Positions 15,486-24,843 are shown, counted from the stretch's first letter. The stretch is 64,000 nucleotides of DNA from Lonepinella sp051851555 (GCF_051851555.1 NZ_JBPDVH010000001.1:310001-374000), one strand, 5' to 3'. Notes: generated by a model not told the origin, from the letters alone. Translations and numbers: made by a program.

Positions 15486-17153
15486 CTAGCCCTCACAGCT
15501 TGAGCAACTGAGCAAGTTGCGGTTAAACACTTGTGCCGCACTCATGCTGTATTGATAATAAATGGATTTTAAGCCCAATTCTTCGGCGGTTAAGTATAAT
15601 TGGTTCAAATCTTTTGCAGGTGTCGCAGGGTGAACCATGATGTTAATACTTTGGCCTTGATCGATATATTTTTGACGTTGTGCCGCTTGTTGAATGACGC
15701 TTAACTGGCTGATTTCTGAGAATGTTTTGAAAATATCTTTCTCTTGATCGCTTAATTGGGCTAAATGTTGCACAGAACCGTCATGCAATAAAATGCTGTC
15801 CCAAATTTCGTCTTTGTCTAAGCCTTTTTCTTGTAATAATTTTTCCAAGAATGGGTTTTTGTAGACGGTTTTGATTTTGGCCAAATCTTTTACATAATAA
15901 TTGGATTTAAACGGTTCCACCGACGGCGATACGCTGCCTAAAATAAAGCTACTGGATTTGGTTGGCGCAATACTCATTAAGGTGGTATTGCGACGGCCGT
16001 AGCCCTCTAAAATTTCCGGTTCGCCAAAACGTTGCGCCAATTCTTGCGAGGCTTGTAAGGTTTTTTCTTTCAGCGTGCGGAAAATTTCATTGTTTTTCTG
16101 CATGGCCTCAAAGCTATCAAACGCAATATTATTCGCTTGTAAATAACTGTGCCAGCCTAATACGCCTAAACCTAATGCACGGTGACGACGTGCAAATTTA
16201 TTGGCACGGTGTAAGAACGGAATATGTTGGCTTTTCTCAATAAATTCGCTCATGACCACGTCTAAGAAGTAGGTTAAGACTTCAGGGGCGTCGGTGTTTT
16301 TCCACTCATCAAAATAGAGTAAATTCATGGACGACAAGCAACAGACGAAACTTTCATCATGACAAGCTGGCAACATGATTTCGGTACAAAGATTAGAGGC
16401 ATGCACCACCATGTTTTTCTCTTTATACACATCAGGACGGCCTGCGTTGGCGTTGTCTTTAAAGAACAAATACGGAATACCGGTTTCGGTTTTACGTTGT
16501 AATAATTTTGCCCAAAGCTGACGTTTATAAGGGTCGCCCGCTTTCATGCTTTGTAGCCATTCATGGCCGATACACACACCGTAATACATTAATTGAATCG
16601 GGTTGCCCTCGGTGTGAATGTCTAACCATTCGTCAATATCGCCATGTTCAATATCAATATAACCGGCAAATTGGCCTTTGCGTGAGGTGCCTTGTGAAAT
16701 GACATCAATCACGGTATCAAATAACTTGGTAAAGTTGAATGAACCATCCGATTTGCCGTTATTTTTAATCACCGAGCCACGTGGACGAATATCGCCGAAA
16801 TAGGCTGACGTCCCGCCGCCGATTTTGCTCATCATGCCCACTTCAGCAGTGGTCACCATAATTTCATGAATGGAGTCGCCAATATAGCTCCCAAAACAGG
16901 AAATCGGCAAACCACGATCTAAGCCAAAGTTTGACCAAATTGGCGAAGAAAGGGAAAAATAGCCACGAGCCATGTAGTGATAAAATTTCTCCGCATAGCC
17001 CTCAATGCCGAGTTTATGTTCAGCATGTTCGGCAATAAAGCGAATGCGTTCTAGGGCGTTTGTTCCCTCAAGCAAGTAACCACGTTGCAAGAACAAACGG
17101 CTGTCTTCGTTTAACCAAGCGAAGTCTGGACGGTTTGGATTAGAATAAGTCAT
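15486..17153 (-). CDS. nrdA: Ribonucleotide reductase large subunit, compact form without ATP cone
   Basis: Class I alpha subunit that reduces ribonucleoside diphosphates. At 555 residues it is some 200 shorter than E. coli NrdA and begins directly at the ten-stranded barrel, so the N-terminal ATP-cone that senses dATP is missing. The chemistry is intact: Cys86 (ISCFGS) and Cys271 (VCCLSS) for the redox pair, Asn254-Leu-Cys256-Thr-Glu258 for radical chemistry, the paired tyrosines of SIYYQYS near 533, and C-terminal shuttle cysteines 550 and 553 (CSSC). It overlaps the upstream nrdB by 14 bases and is probably translationally coupled. The order nrdB then nrdA is the reverse of E. coli nrdAB. 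Confidence 0.9.
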   Translation of the reverse strand: MTYSNPNRPDFAWLNEDSRLFLQRGYLLEGTNALERIRFIAEHAEHKLGIEGYAEKFYHYMARGYFSLSSPIWSNFGLDRGLPISCFGSYIGDSIHEIMVTTAEVGMMSKIGGGTSAYFGDIRPRGSVIKNNGKSDGSFNFTKLFDTVIDVISQGTSRKGQFAGYIDIEHGDIDEWLDIHTEGNPIQLMYYGVCIGHEWLQSMKAGDPYKRQLWAKLLQRKTETGIPYLFFKDNANAGRPDVYKEKNMVVHASNLCTEIMLPACHDESFVCCLSSMNLLYFDEWKNTDAPEVLTYFLDVVMSEFIEKSQHIPFLHRANKFARRHRALGLGVLGWHSYLQANNIAFDSFEAMQKNNEIFRTLKEKTLQASQELAQRFGEPEILEGYGRRNTTLMSIAPTKSSSFILGSVSPSVEPFKSNYYVKDLAKIKTVYKNPFLEKLLQEKGLDKDEIWDSILLHDGSVQHLAQLSDQEKDIFKTFSEISQLSVIQQAAQRQKYIDQGQSINIMVHPATPAKDLNQLYLTAEELGLKSIYYQYSMSAAQVFNRNLLSCSSCEG

Positions 17154-18117
17154 CGGCGGTAATCTGTTTCATTTTTTTGCTGTAATCAGTGCTACGTTTA
17201 TAGAAGAAATCATTTTCTTTGGTGGAAAGGATTTCAATATCGAACCACTGGGTTTCTTTTAATAATTCTGGATTGATGTTGTGTGGTGCCGTCAATCCAA
17301 GTATGGTTAATGAGTTGTTGTAACGACTTTTAATGTAATTCAACGCCGTTTCTTTGGTGATAAAACTTAAATCACCTCCCTCAAAAATCCAATCTAAAAT
17401 ACCACATTCTGCCTCAAATGCCTGGTCTGACAAGGTTTTTAAATCGGTAAAAAATGCTTCGGTAAATAAATCTGCATGTTCATCACGCAAAATTTCGTAT
17501 AATGCAATACCGAATTTACCGTGAATTTCTTCCTCTTTTGAGGTGGCCTCTACCGCATTAGAAATCCCTTTGAACAGGTTTTTATGCTTGTTGAACGACA
17601 TCATAATTAAGAATTGACCGAACAAGGAAATGTGTTCCACAAACAATGAGAACAACACCAACGACAACACAAATTCGCCTTTGCCCGCATCTTTGTCTTT
17701 CATGAAACTTTCCATGTAACGAATACGGTTCATCAACGGTTCAATGTCTTGAATTTGGCTGAACATTTCGTTTAGCCCTAACTTCTCCAATAGGAAAGAA
17801 TAGGCATCTTTATGGCGCACTTCGGATTCGGCAAAGGTCCCGCCCACGTCGTCCATTTCTGGTTTTGGGAAATAGCGATACAGCTCGCCCCAGAAACGTT
17901 TCACGTTCACTTCCACTTGGGAAATCGCCAACATGGCTCGGGTGAGAACTTGGCGTTCGTGATCGTTAATGGTGGTGCGGTAATCTTGAATGTCACCGGT
18001 GAAATTAAATTCGGTATGCAGCCAGTAGGAATGGCGAATGGCATCTTTGAACTCAAGCAATTCAGGGTATTCGTAAGGCTTGATGTTCAAGCGTTTTTCA
18101 AAAAGATTTCTGGACAT
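17140..18117 (-). CDS. nrdB: Ribonucleotide reductase small subunit (tyrosyl-radical type)
   Basis: Class I beta subunit, 325 residues, carrying the diiron or dimetal site and radical. Ligands can be placed by alignment to E. coli NrdB: Glu69, Glu99, His102, Glu161, Glu196 and His199. Tyr106 lies four residues after His102, exactly where the E. coli radical Tyr122 lies. Because all ligands and the tyrosine are present it is not the metal-free class Ie type. No ATP-cone is fused at its N-terminus either, so the pair seems to lack that allosteric domain altogether. It is first in the operon; the 323-base gap upstream holds an NrdR-like box. Confidence 0.9.
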   Translation of the reverse strand: MSRNLFEKRLNIKPYEYPELLEFKDAIRHSYWLHTEFNFTGDIQDYRTTINDHERQVLTRAMLAISQVEVNVKRFWGELYRYFPKPEMDDVGGTFAESEVRHKDAYSFLLEKLGLNEMFSQIQDIEPLMNRIRYMESFMKDKDAGKGEFVLSLVLFSLFVEHISLFGQFLIMMSFNKHKNLFKGISNAVEATSKEEEIHGKFGIALYEILRDEHADLFTEAFFTDLKTLSDQAFEAECGILDWIFEGGDLSFITKETALNYIKSRYNNSLTILGLTAPHNINPELLKETQWFDIEILSTKENDFFYKRSTDYSKKMKQITADDLF

Positions 18118-18299
18118 AATGCGTTCACTTTTAAGGAGGGTTAAATTAATATTTAGGCTCTATTTTAGACAAAAAAAAATACATAACAAGACTTGACAAA
18201 CGGCAATTTTCACCACTTTTGATTAGGGTTTTGATTTATAAAGGAAAAAAATTTTAAAATTTTTTAATGCGTATATCTATGGGTTTGAGGGATAAAGAA

Positions 18300-18315
18300 A
18301 CACAAGATATTGTGT
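18300..18315. promoter_or_regulatory. NrdR-like box upstream of nrdB-nrdA
   Basis: ACACAAGATATTGTGT fits 15 of 16 positions of the NrdR consensus as I know it (ACACwATATATwGTGT). A weaker partner (9 of 16, core TATATCTA) lies at 18268-18283, centred 32 bases away, about three helical turns, the usual arrangement of NrdR box pairs. The stronger box is 183 bases from the nrdB start. The rest of this gap (18118-18440) has a possible minus-strand promoter (TTGTTA and TAAAAT, 16-base spacer, 18162-18189), an uptake signal at 18331-18339 and a dispersed hairpin repeat. Confidence 0.6.
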
Positions 18316-18376
18316 TTATGAACTAGATCGAAGTGCGGTGAAATGTAGGGAAATTTTTATTAAAAATAAAGGCATT

Positions 18377-18424
18377 GCCCTGCACTGGCGTACAGGGCTA
18401 GGAATGTGATGATGCTCCGTATCT
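18377..18424 (+). repeat. Dispersed hairpin repeat, copy A (downstream of icd)
   Basis: GCCCTG...CAGGGC stem followed by GATGATGCTCCG. The same arrangement recurs at 30493-30540 and, reversed, at 33784-33830, with a stem-only relative at 30574-30595. Here it lies 16 bases past the icd stop and could act as its terminator. Confidence 0.6.
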
Positions 18425-18440
18425 TGAGTTAATTATTAAC

Positions 18441-19688
18441 TTACATATTCCCCACAATATCCTGTGCAAACTCAGAAGAAGAACGCAAAGTAGCGCCCTC
18501 TAACATATCAGCAAAATCAAAGGTGACGGTTTTATTGGCAATGGTTTTGGATACCGCATTAACGACCAAATCCGCCGCCTCCGTCCAACCTAAATGACGC
18601 AACATCATTTCACCGCTCAGAATTAAGGAACCGGGGTTACCTTTATTTTGACCGGCGATTTTCGGTGCGGTGCCATGGGTGGCCTCAAAAATAGCGGCCT
18701 CTTGGCCAATATTTGCCCCTGGGGAAATTCCAATCCCGCCCACTTGTGCAGCGAGAGCGTCAGAAATGTAGTCACCGTTTAAATTCAAGGTCGCAATCAC
18801 ATCATAATCGGCTGGGTGCAACAAGGCCTCTTGTAAAAAGGCGTCGGCAATGCAATCTTTAATAATGATTTCACGCCCTGTTTTCGGGTTGGTCAGTTTA
18901 TGCCAATCGCCGCCGTCTAACGGAGTGGCGCCAAATTCTTTGGCCACTTGATAACCCCATTCTTTAAAGGCGCCCTCGGTGAATTTCATGATATTGCCTT
19001 TATGTACCAAGGTGAGGGAACGGCGGTCGTTGTCAATCACATATTGCAACGCCGCACGCACTAAGCGCTGTGTGCCTTGTTTTGAGACAGGTTTGATACC
19101 AATACCACAATCTTGGGTGAAACGAATTTTTTTCACGCCCATTTCATCTTGCAAGAATTTAATGACTTTATCGGCCTCGGCAGAACCCGCTTTCCATTCC
19201 ACACCGGCATAAATATCTTCTGAATTTTCACGGAAAATCACCATGTCCACTAATTCAGGGTGCTTAACAGGGCTTGGGGTGCCTTCGTAATAACGGATAG
19301 GGCGTAAACAGTTATACAAATCTAAGCCTTGTCGCATGGCCACATTTAAGGAACGAATGCCACCGCCGACGGGGGTCATTAATGGGCCTTTAATCGCCAC
19401 ATGGTATTCTTTGATCAACGCTAAAGTTTCATCAGGTAACCAAGTATTTTCGCCATAAAGCTGATTAGCTTTGCCACCCGCATAGATTTCACACCACGCA
19501 ATTTTACGTTCACCGCCATAGGCTTTTTGCACAGCGGCATTAATCACCGTTTGCATCGCAGGGGTCACGTCTACCCCAATGCCATCGCCCTCAATAAACG
19601 GGATAATGGGTTGATTTGGCACAGCCAATGAGCCATCTGCGTTTAATTGAATTTTCTCACCTTGTGGAATAATCACTTTCGATGTCAT
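18441..19688 (-). CDS. icd: NADP-dependent isocitrate dehydrogenase
   Basis: TCA-cycle enzyme converting isocitrate to 2-oxoglutarate. The 415 residues (E. coli 416) are full length, with the phosphorylatable active-site serine region GGGIRSLNVAMRQ, the substrate loop NLYNCLRP-like DLYNCLRPIRYYEG, the metal-binding DCIADAF, and the cofactor-binding THGTAPKIAGQNKGNPGS near the C-terminus. It has an AAGGAG-type site before ATG 19688. H. influenzae is known to lack this step of the cycle, so its presence argues for another member of the family. Confidence 0.95.
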   Translation of the reverse strand: MTSKVIIPQGEKIQLNADGSLAVPNQPIIPFIEGDGIGVDVTPAMQTVINAAVQKAYGGERKIAWCEIYAGGKANQLYGENTWLPDETLALIKEYHVAIKGPLMTPVGGGIRSLNVAMRQGLDLYNCLRPIRYYEGTPSPVKHPELVDMVIFRENSEDIYAGVEWKAGSAEADKVIKFLQDEMGVKKIRFTQDCGIGIKPVSKQGTQRLVRAALQYVIDNDRRSLTLVHKGNIMKFTEGAFKEWGYQVAKEFGATPLDGGDWHKLTNPKTGREIIIKDCIADAFLQEALLHPADYDVIATLNLNGDYISDALAAQVGGIGISPGANIGQEAAIFEATHGTAPKIAGQNKGNPGSLILSGEMMLRHLGWTEAADLVVNAVSKTIANKTVTFDFADMLEGATLRSSSEFAQDIVGNM

Positions 19689-19808
19689 ACTTTCTCCTTA
19701 TATTTTGTGGTGTTTACTGGTAGTATAAGAAGCAGGTCTTTTTAATGGACAACAAAAATAAAAAAGAAACCTTTCGCCCCCAATATTTTTATTATTTGAA
19801 CAACATAT

Positions 19809-20486
19809 ATGAACTTAAAACGAGTTGCAAGAGATAAGTATAAAAAAACAGCTTTTGCGAATAAAAAAAATCAACGCCCCCAAAAAACACGCTCACTTGC
19901 CGACACGGTCGTGGTGTTATTTAACAAACCTTACGATGTGCTGTGCCAATTTAGTGGTGAAGATGGTCGAGCCACCTTGAAAGAGTTTATTCCCATTCCG
20001 CAGATTTACGCCGCAGGGCGGTTAGATCGGGATAGCGAGGGGTTGTTGCTGTTAACCAATCATGGCGAACTACAACACCGCTTGGCAGATCCCAAATTCA
20101 AAACCGAAAAGACCTACTGGGTGCAAGTCGAGGGTGTCCCCACGGAGCAAGAGCTTGAACCATTACGGCACGGCGTTGAGTTAAAAGACGGCATGACAAA
20201 GCCCGCCAAAGTGCGGTGTATTTCTGAGCCATTTTTATGGCCAAGACAGCCACCGATTCGGCAACGTCAGGCCATTCCCACAAGTTGGCTTGAAATCAAA
20301 ATTAGCGAGGGAAAAAATCGTCAAGTTCGCCGCATGACTGCGCATATTGGCTTTCCAACCTTACGTTTAGTGCGTTATGCCACGGCAGGATTAACCCTCA
20401 GCCATTTGGCGAATGGCGAATATCGATTATTAAATGAAAGCGAAAAACAACAACTTTTTGCGATGTTAAAATTAACGACGGAATAA
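19809..20486 (+). CDS. rluE: 23S rRNA pseudouridine synthase RluE
   Basis: RsuA/RluE-type pseudouridine synthase, 225 residues (E. coli RluE 217), which modifies U2457 of 23S rRNA in E. coli. The catalytic aspartate is in GRLDRDSEGLLLLTN and the family strand KTYWVQVEG follows. The C-terminal motif EGKNRQVRRM is also present. No S4 domain is seen, as expected for RluE. The basic N-terminal tail (ARDKYKKTAFANKKNQRPQK) is typical. The start ATG 19809 has a weak ribosome-binding site. nudJ follows after 4 bases. Confidence 0.9.
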   Translation: MNLKRVARDKYKKTAFANKKNQRPQKTRSLADTVVVLFNKPYDVLCQFSGEDGRATLKEFIPIPQIYAAGRLDRDSEGLLLLTNHGELQHRLADPKFKTEKTYWVQVEGVPTEQELEPLRHGVELKDGMTKPAKVRCISEPFLWPRQPPIRQRQAIPTSWLEIKISEGKNRQVRRMTAHIGFPTLRLVRYATAGLTLSHLANGEYRLLNESEKQQLFAMLKLTTE

Positions 20487-20490
20487 GATT

Positions 20491-20946
20491 ATGCACAAAC
20501 CCAATATCACCATGGCTTGCGTTGTCCATTGCAACGGCAAATTTTTATTTGTAGAAGAAATCGAATACGGTAAGCGTACCCTCAACCAACCCGCAGGCCA
20601 TTTAGAAAAAGAGGAAACCCTTTTACAAGGGGCAAGCCGTGAACTCTATGAAGAAACAGGCATTCAGGCGGAAATGCAGTCGTTACTGAAAATCTATCAA
20701 TGGCATGCACCCCGTAGTCAAACGGATTATTTGCGTTTTGTGTTTGTCGTGGAACTGAATGAATGCGTTCCCATTACGCCTCACGACAGTGACATTACCC
20801 GAGGGTTATGGCTCACATTAGCGGAATTTCATGACTACATTCAACAAGAGGGGCAATGCGAACGTAACCCCTTGGTTATTCAAGCCTTGCAAGATTATTT
20901 GGCCGGAGAACGTTATCCGCTCTCGGTGTTAACGGTATTTGAATAA
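20491..20946 (+). CDS. nudJ: Nudix phosphatase NudJ
   Basis: Small Nudix hydrolase (151 residues) of the NudJ (YmfB) type, which in E. coli releases phosphate from HMP-pyrophosphate and nucleoside di- and triphosphates. The Nudix box is complete: GHLEKEETLLQGASRELYEE followed by TGI. It is tightly linked to rluE, as in related genomes. A strong terminator follows. Confidence 0.9.
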   Translation: MHKPNITMACVVHCNGKFLFVEEIEYGKRTLNQPAGHLEKEETLLQGASRELYEETGIQAEMQSLLKIYQWHAPRSQTDYLRFVFVVELNECVPITPHDSDITRGLWLTLAEFHDYIQQEGQCERNPLVIQALQDYLAGERYPLSVLTVFE

Positions 20947-20950
20947 CAAA

Positions 20951-20974
20951 AAACCCGAACATTTGTTCGGGTTT
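20951..20974. terminator. Intrinsic terminator after nudJ
   Basis: Stem AAACCCGAACA with TGTTCGGGTTT and a very short loop, 4 bases after the nudJ stop. The convergent yagU ends 23 bases further on, so it may serve both strands. Confidence 0.8.
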
Positions 20975-20996
20975 ATGTTGAATGCGCTCGTTATAA

Positions 20997-21638
20997 TTAA
21001 CGATGACCTTGGCTTAATGGGATTTCTGCATCGGGTTCGTGTGTGATACGGTTACGTAAATCACGACGAATGACCTCAATGGTCCAGAACCAGAAGATAT
21101 GACCCACTAATTCAGAAATGTGTTCATATAATGGCCAATCTGCCACTGGTGGTGTTAAACCTAACGCAGGGAAAACGATATAGTGTGCACCGATGTCTGC
21201 GATAATACCTGCACCGATACCTTGCCAGAATTTCACTTTAGGGAAACGCTCTGCAACGACACAGTAAGCAATAGCAAACACTAATGAGAAAATCATGTGT
21301 GTAACGCCGATCCAGTTGAATGCGTGGTCTGCGAAAGTGAATGCAGCTTCGGTTGGATCGATACCAATGTAATCACGTAAGAAAACATGTGGAGGGTTTA
21401 AGAAAGCACGTGAACATTGATCTAAGGCACCGTTCATGGCAATCGCACCAGAATTTAACGCATCTAATACGGGTTGTGGACAAGCTGCGCTAAATAAATC
21501 AATTGGACTACGTGGTGGGAATGGGTGTTCAGCCCCCCATTTTACGAATGCAGAGATAATACCTGCAATAATACCGACAAATACTGCTAAACCATAACGA
21601 CGACGTGATGGTTCAGTTTGTTGAAAAATACCTGACAT
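20997..21638 (-). CDS. yagU: YagU-family inner membrane protein (DUF1440)
   Basis: Membrane protein of 213 residues with a short basic N-terminus (FQQTEPSRRRYG), then about four hydrophobic segments (near residues 16-33, 105-130, 140-160 and 180-195) and the family stretches KWGAEHPFPPRSP and HLF-type YEHISELVGHIFWFW. E. coli YagU is linked to acid resistance; the mechanism is unknown. I start it at ATG 21638, with TTGGAG 7 bases upstream. The in-frame TTG at 21650 is unlikely. Confidence 0.85.
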   Translation of the reverse strand: MSGIFQQTEPSRRRYGLAVFVGIIAGIISAFVKWGAEHPFPPRSPIDLFSAACPQPVLDALNSGAIAMNGALDQCSRAFLNPPHVFLRDYIGIDPTEAAFTFADHAFNWIGVTHMIFSLVFAIAYCVVAERFPKVKFWQGIGAGIIADIGAHYIVFPALGLTPPVADWPLYEHISELVGHIFWFWTIEVIRRDLRNRITHEPDAEIPLSQGHR

Positions 21639-21813
21639 AATAGGCTCCAAGAATATTAAAAATTAATCATATCTATATACGTAACAAATATTTAACAATA
21701 TAATTACAAAATATAAACATTTGACTTCCTTAGTTTTTTGCAAAATCTAAAGCGGGGTGTATTCTACCATTAACAGAAGAACTGTCAAATTTTATTCACT
21801 CAAAAGGGGTAGA

Positions 21814-22251
21814 TTACAAGGCGTTTAACATTGTTGGTAGCCAATCTTCAGCCGCTTGATCTTGATCGTCCACTTGCGACACATCAATACGTAAACTTTC
21901 ACAAATTTGCACCGCACCTTGAGCCGTCAAGACTTGCTCCACCGTATCCACGGCATAACAGAAGGTGTCATAATCAGAATTGCCTAATCCGACCACTGCA
22001 AAACGCACGCCGGTGAGATCTTGTTGTTTCACTTCATCGATAAAGGGTTGGATATTTTCGGGCAATTCGCCTGCACCGTGGGTGGACGTCACGATAAGCC
22101 ACAGTTTTTGATTTTCTACATCGGCAAAGGTGGCGTTGTTTTCAATTTGGGTGTCGAAACCTTGTTGTTCAAGGCAATCGGCGAGATGATCAGCGACGTA
22201 TTCGGCGCCGCCGAGGGTGGAGCCGGTGATAATGGCGATTGGGTTTGGCAT
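21814..22251 (-). CDS. mioC: Flavodoxin-like FMN protein MioC
   Basis: FMN-binding flavodoxin-like protein of 145 residues (E. coli MioC 147). The phosphate-binding loop TGSTLGGAE and the flavin loops STHGAGELPEN and GLGNSDYDTFCYA are all visible. I start it at ATG 22251 (PNPIAIITG), preceded by AAGGAG at 6 bases. The open frame runs a further 33 codons upstream into an intergenic repeat, but that extension encodes the repeat sequence and is not part of the protein. In E. coli, MioC supports biotin synthase. Confidence 0.92.
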   Translation of the reverse strand: MPNPIAIITGSTLGGAEYVADHLADCLEQQGFDTQIENNATFADVENQKLWLIVTSTHGAGELPENIQPFIDEVKQQDLTGVRFAVVGLGNSDYDTFCYAVDTVEQVLTAQGAVQICESLRIDVSQVDDQDQAAEDWLPTMLNAL

Positions 22252-22274
22252 AATAATCTCCTTTAAAAAATTTA

Positions 22275-22385
22275 CCCTCACCCTAGCCCTCTCCCAACGG
22301 GAGAGGGAACGATTTGAGTATATAAAAATTGTTATTTTTTCACCGTTCATTTCCCTCTCCCTTTGGGAGAGGGCTAGGGTGAGGG
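22275..22385. repeat. MITE-like palindromic element between mioC and gyrB
   Basis: Terminal inverted repeats of about 33 bases (CCCTCACCCTAGCCCTCTCC and its complement, each itself a hairpin with CCCTCTCCC-GGGAGAGGG) surround about 43 bases. The same ends appear in the tandem array at 24922-25278, so this is a dispersed intergenic element. It lies 7 bases before the gyrB stop and may form part of the terminator. Confidence 0.8.
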
Positions 22386-22392
22386 TGAAAAG

Positions 22393-24843
22393 CTAAATAT
22401 CCAAATTCGCCCTTAACGCATTACTCTCAATAAACTCACGACGTGGTTCCACTTCATCCCCCATCAACGTGGTAAACAACTGATCCGCTTCCACCGCATC
22501 TTTAATGGTTACTTTCAACATATGGCGAGCCTCTGGATCCATGGTGGTTTCCCAAAGTTGGTCAGGGTTCATTTCGCCTAACCCTTTATAACGTTGTACC
22601 GTCAAACCACGGCGAGATTCTTTGACTAACCAATCCACGGCTTGCTCAAAACTGCTGACGTCTAAACGACGTTCGCCACGAGTCACATACGCCCCATCAT
22701 CCAACAAACCACTTAACTGTTGACCCAGTTTGACGATACGAGCATATTCATTACCGTTGGCAAAAGCATAATCTAAGCTGTAATTGGTGTCGATACCATG
22801 AGTACGCACGGTTAATAACATTTCATGTGACTGGCGTTCTTGGTTGAATAACACTTGGTGCGAATAATGGTTACCACTGGTGTCTTTTTCTTTCAAACGT
22901 TCCACCAATAAATTTGCCCAATTTTCCACCGCAGTTTGATCTTTCATTAACTCATTCGTCAGTGTTGGATAATACACCAATTCTTTTAGCAAGGCCTCTG
23001 GGTAACGGCGGTGTAAACGTGCGATCATTTGGGTGACATTATTATATTCCGTGACTAATTTCTCTAATGGTAATCCGGTCATCGCTGGGGCATTCGGATT
23101 GATATATAACGCCGCATCATCTAACGCAATCGCTAACTCATATTCGATCATCGCAGGTTCATCTTTAATATATTGTTCTTGCTTGCCTTTTTTCACTTTG
23201 TACAATGGCGGTTGTGCAATATACACATAACCACGCTCAATAATTTCCGGCATTTGACGATAGAAGAATGTCAATAAAAGCGTGCGAATATGCGAACCGT
23301 CCACGTCCGCATCGGTCATAATAATCACTTTGTGATAACGCATTTTGTCAGGATTATATTCATCACGCCCAATGCCACAGCCGAGAGCAGTGATTAAGGT
23401 ACCCACTTCTTGCGAAGACAGCATTTTATCAAAACGGGCTTTTTCCACGTTGAGAATTTTCCCTTTCAACGGCAAAATCGCTTGATTTTTACGATTCCGC
23501 CCTTGTTTGGCTGAACCGCCAGCGGAGTCCCCTTCCACTAAGTAAAGTTCGGAAAGGGCAGGATCGCGTTCTTGACAGTCCGCCAGTTTGCCTGGAAGAC
23601 CTGCAATATCCAACACGCCTTTGCGTCGAGTCATTTCACGGGCTTTACGAGCCGCTTCTCTAGCTCTTGCGGCATCCACAATTTTGGTGGCAATAATTTT
23701 GGCATCGTTCGGATTTTCTTCTAAATATTCCTGCAAACGCTCATTCATTGCGGATTCCACCGCCCCTTTCACTTCGGACGAAACGAGTTTGTCTTTGGTT
23801 TGGGAAGAAAATTTCGGATCAGGCACTTTCACTGAGACAATCGCCACTAGCCCCTCACGAGCATCATCGCCTGACGTTTCCACTTTATCTTTTTCGCTTT
23901 TCCCTTTTTTATTTAAGCCTGATTTTTCCATATAGCTATTTAATGTTCGGGTCAAGGCACCACGGAAACCGGCTAAATGGGTACCGCCGTCTCGTTGTGG
24001 AATGTTGTTAGTAAAGCAGTAAATATTTTCGTTGTAGCCATCATTCCATTGCAACGACACTTCCACGCCAATGCCGTCTTTTTCCACGGAAAAATAGAAT
24101 GGTTTCGGGTGAATTGGGGTTTTATTTTGATTTAAATATTCCACAAAGGCTTGAATACCGCCCTCATAATGGAAATGATCTTGCGTACCATCACGTTCAT
24201 CAAATAATTTAATTGACACGCCAGAGTTTAAGAACGATAACTCACGTAAACGTTTTTTCAGGATTTCGTATTCAAAGACAGTTTTGCTAAAAATGGTTGA
24301 ACTCGGCCAAAAACGCACTGTCGTCCCTGTTTTTCTGGTGTCACCGATTTGAGCCAATGGGGCTTGCGGTTCACCTAAACGATAGGTTTGTTCATACACA
24401 TGTCCTTGACGGCGAATGGTGAGCAATAATTTATCAGAAAGGGCATTCACCACCGATACACCCACGCCGTGCAAACCGCCTGATACTTTATAAGAATTAT
24501 CATCAAACTTACCGCCAGCGTGCAACACGGTCATAATCACTTCCGCCGCCGACACCCCTTCTTCAGGGTGAATATCCACAGGAATACCACGACCATCATC
24601 CACCACGGAAACAGAATTATCTTCATGGATCGTCACAATAATATCTTTACAATGCCCAGCTAAGGCTTCATCAATGGCATTATCCACCACTTCAAACACC
24701 ATATGATGCAAGCCGGTACCGTCATCGGTATCGCCGATATACATGCCGGGGCGTTTCCGCACGGCATCTAAGCCTTTTAATACTTTAATGCTACTGGCAC
24801 CGTATTCGCCTTGTTGTGATTCTGGTTGGATATTATCTGTCAT
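22393..24843 (-). CDS. gyrB: DNA gyrase subunit B
   Basis: ATPase subunit of gyrase, which introduces negative supercoils with GyrA. The 816-residue product has the GHKL ATPase motifs (DNAIDEALAGH, DDGRGIPVD, GGLHGVGVSVVNAL), transducer domain, TOPRIM with EGDSAGGSAKQGR and DADVDGSHIRTLL, and the C-terminal QRYKGLGEMNPDQLWET. I start it at ATG 24843. The frame is open to a TTG at 24855. Length is close to other gamma-proteobacterial GyrB (about 805). Confidence 0.97.
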   Translation of the reverse strand: MTDNIQPESQQGEYGASSIKVLKGLDAVRKRPGMYIGDTDDGTGLHHMVFEVVDNAIDEALAGHCKDIIVTIHEDNSVSVVDDGRGIPVDIHPEEGVSAAEVIMTVLHAGGKFDDNSYKVSGGLHGVGVSVVNALSDKLLLTIRRQGHVYEQTYRLGEPQAPLAQIGDTRKTGTTVRFWPSSTIFSKTVFEYEILKKRLRELSFLNSGVSIKLFDERDGTQDHFHYEGGIQAFVEYLNQNKTPIHPKPFYFSVEKDGIGVEVSLQWNDGYNENIYCFTNNIPQRDGGTHLAGFRGALTRTLNSYMEKSGLNKKGKSEKDKVETSGDDAREGLVAIVSVKVPDPKFSSQTKDKLVSSEVKGAVESAMNERLQEYLEENPNDAKIIATKIVDAARAREAARKAREMTRRKGVLDIAGLPGKLADCQERDPALSELYLVEGDSAGGSAKQGRNRKNQAILPLKGKILNVEKARFDKMLSSQEVGTLITALGCGIGRDEYNPDKMRYHKVIIMTDADVDGSHIRTLLLTFFYRQMPEIIERGYVYIAQPPLYKVKKGKQEQYIKDEPAMIEYELAIALDDAALYINPNAPAMTGLPLEKLVTEYNNVTQMIARLHRRYPEALLKELVYYPTLTNELMKDQTAVENWANLLVERLKEKDTSGNHYSHQVLFNQERQSHEMLLTVRTHGIDTNYSLDYAFANGNEYARIVKLGQQLSGLLDDGAYVTRGERRLDVSSFEQAVDWLVKESRRGLTVQRYKGLGEMNPDQLWETTMDPEARHMLKVTIKDAVEADQLFTTLMGDEVEPRREFIESNALRANLDI

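Noticed and set aside
17140..18117. NrdB as a metal-free class Ie radical subunit
   Set aside because: All six carboxylate and histidine ligands and the radical tyrosine are present, unlike class Ie proteins, which replace three of the acidic ligands.
22252..22350. N-terminal extension of MioC by 33 residues
   Set aside because: It is a translation of the intergenic repeat (SLSRWERARVRV). The ATG at 22251 has a proper ribosome-binding site and gives the normal family length.
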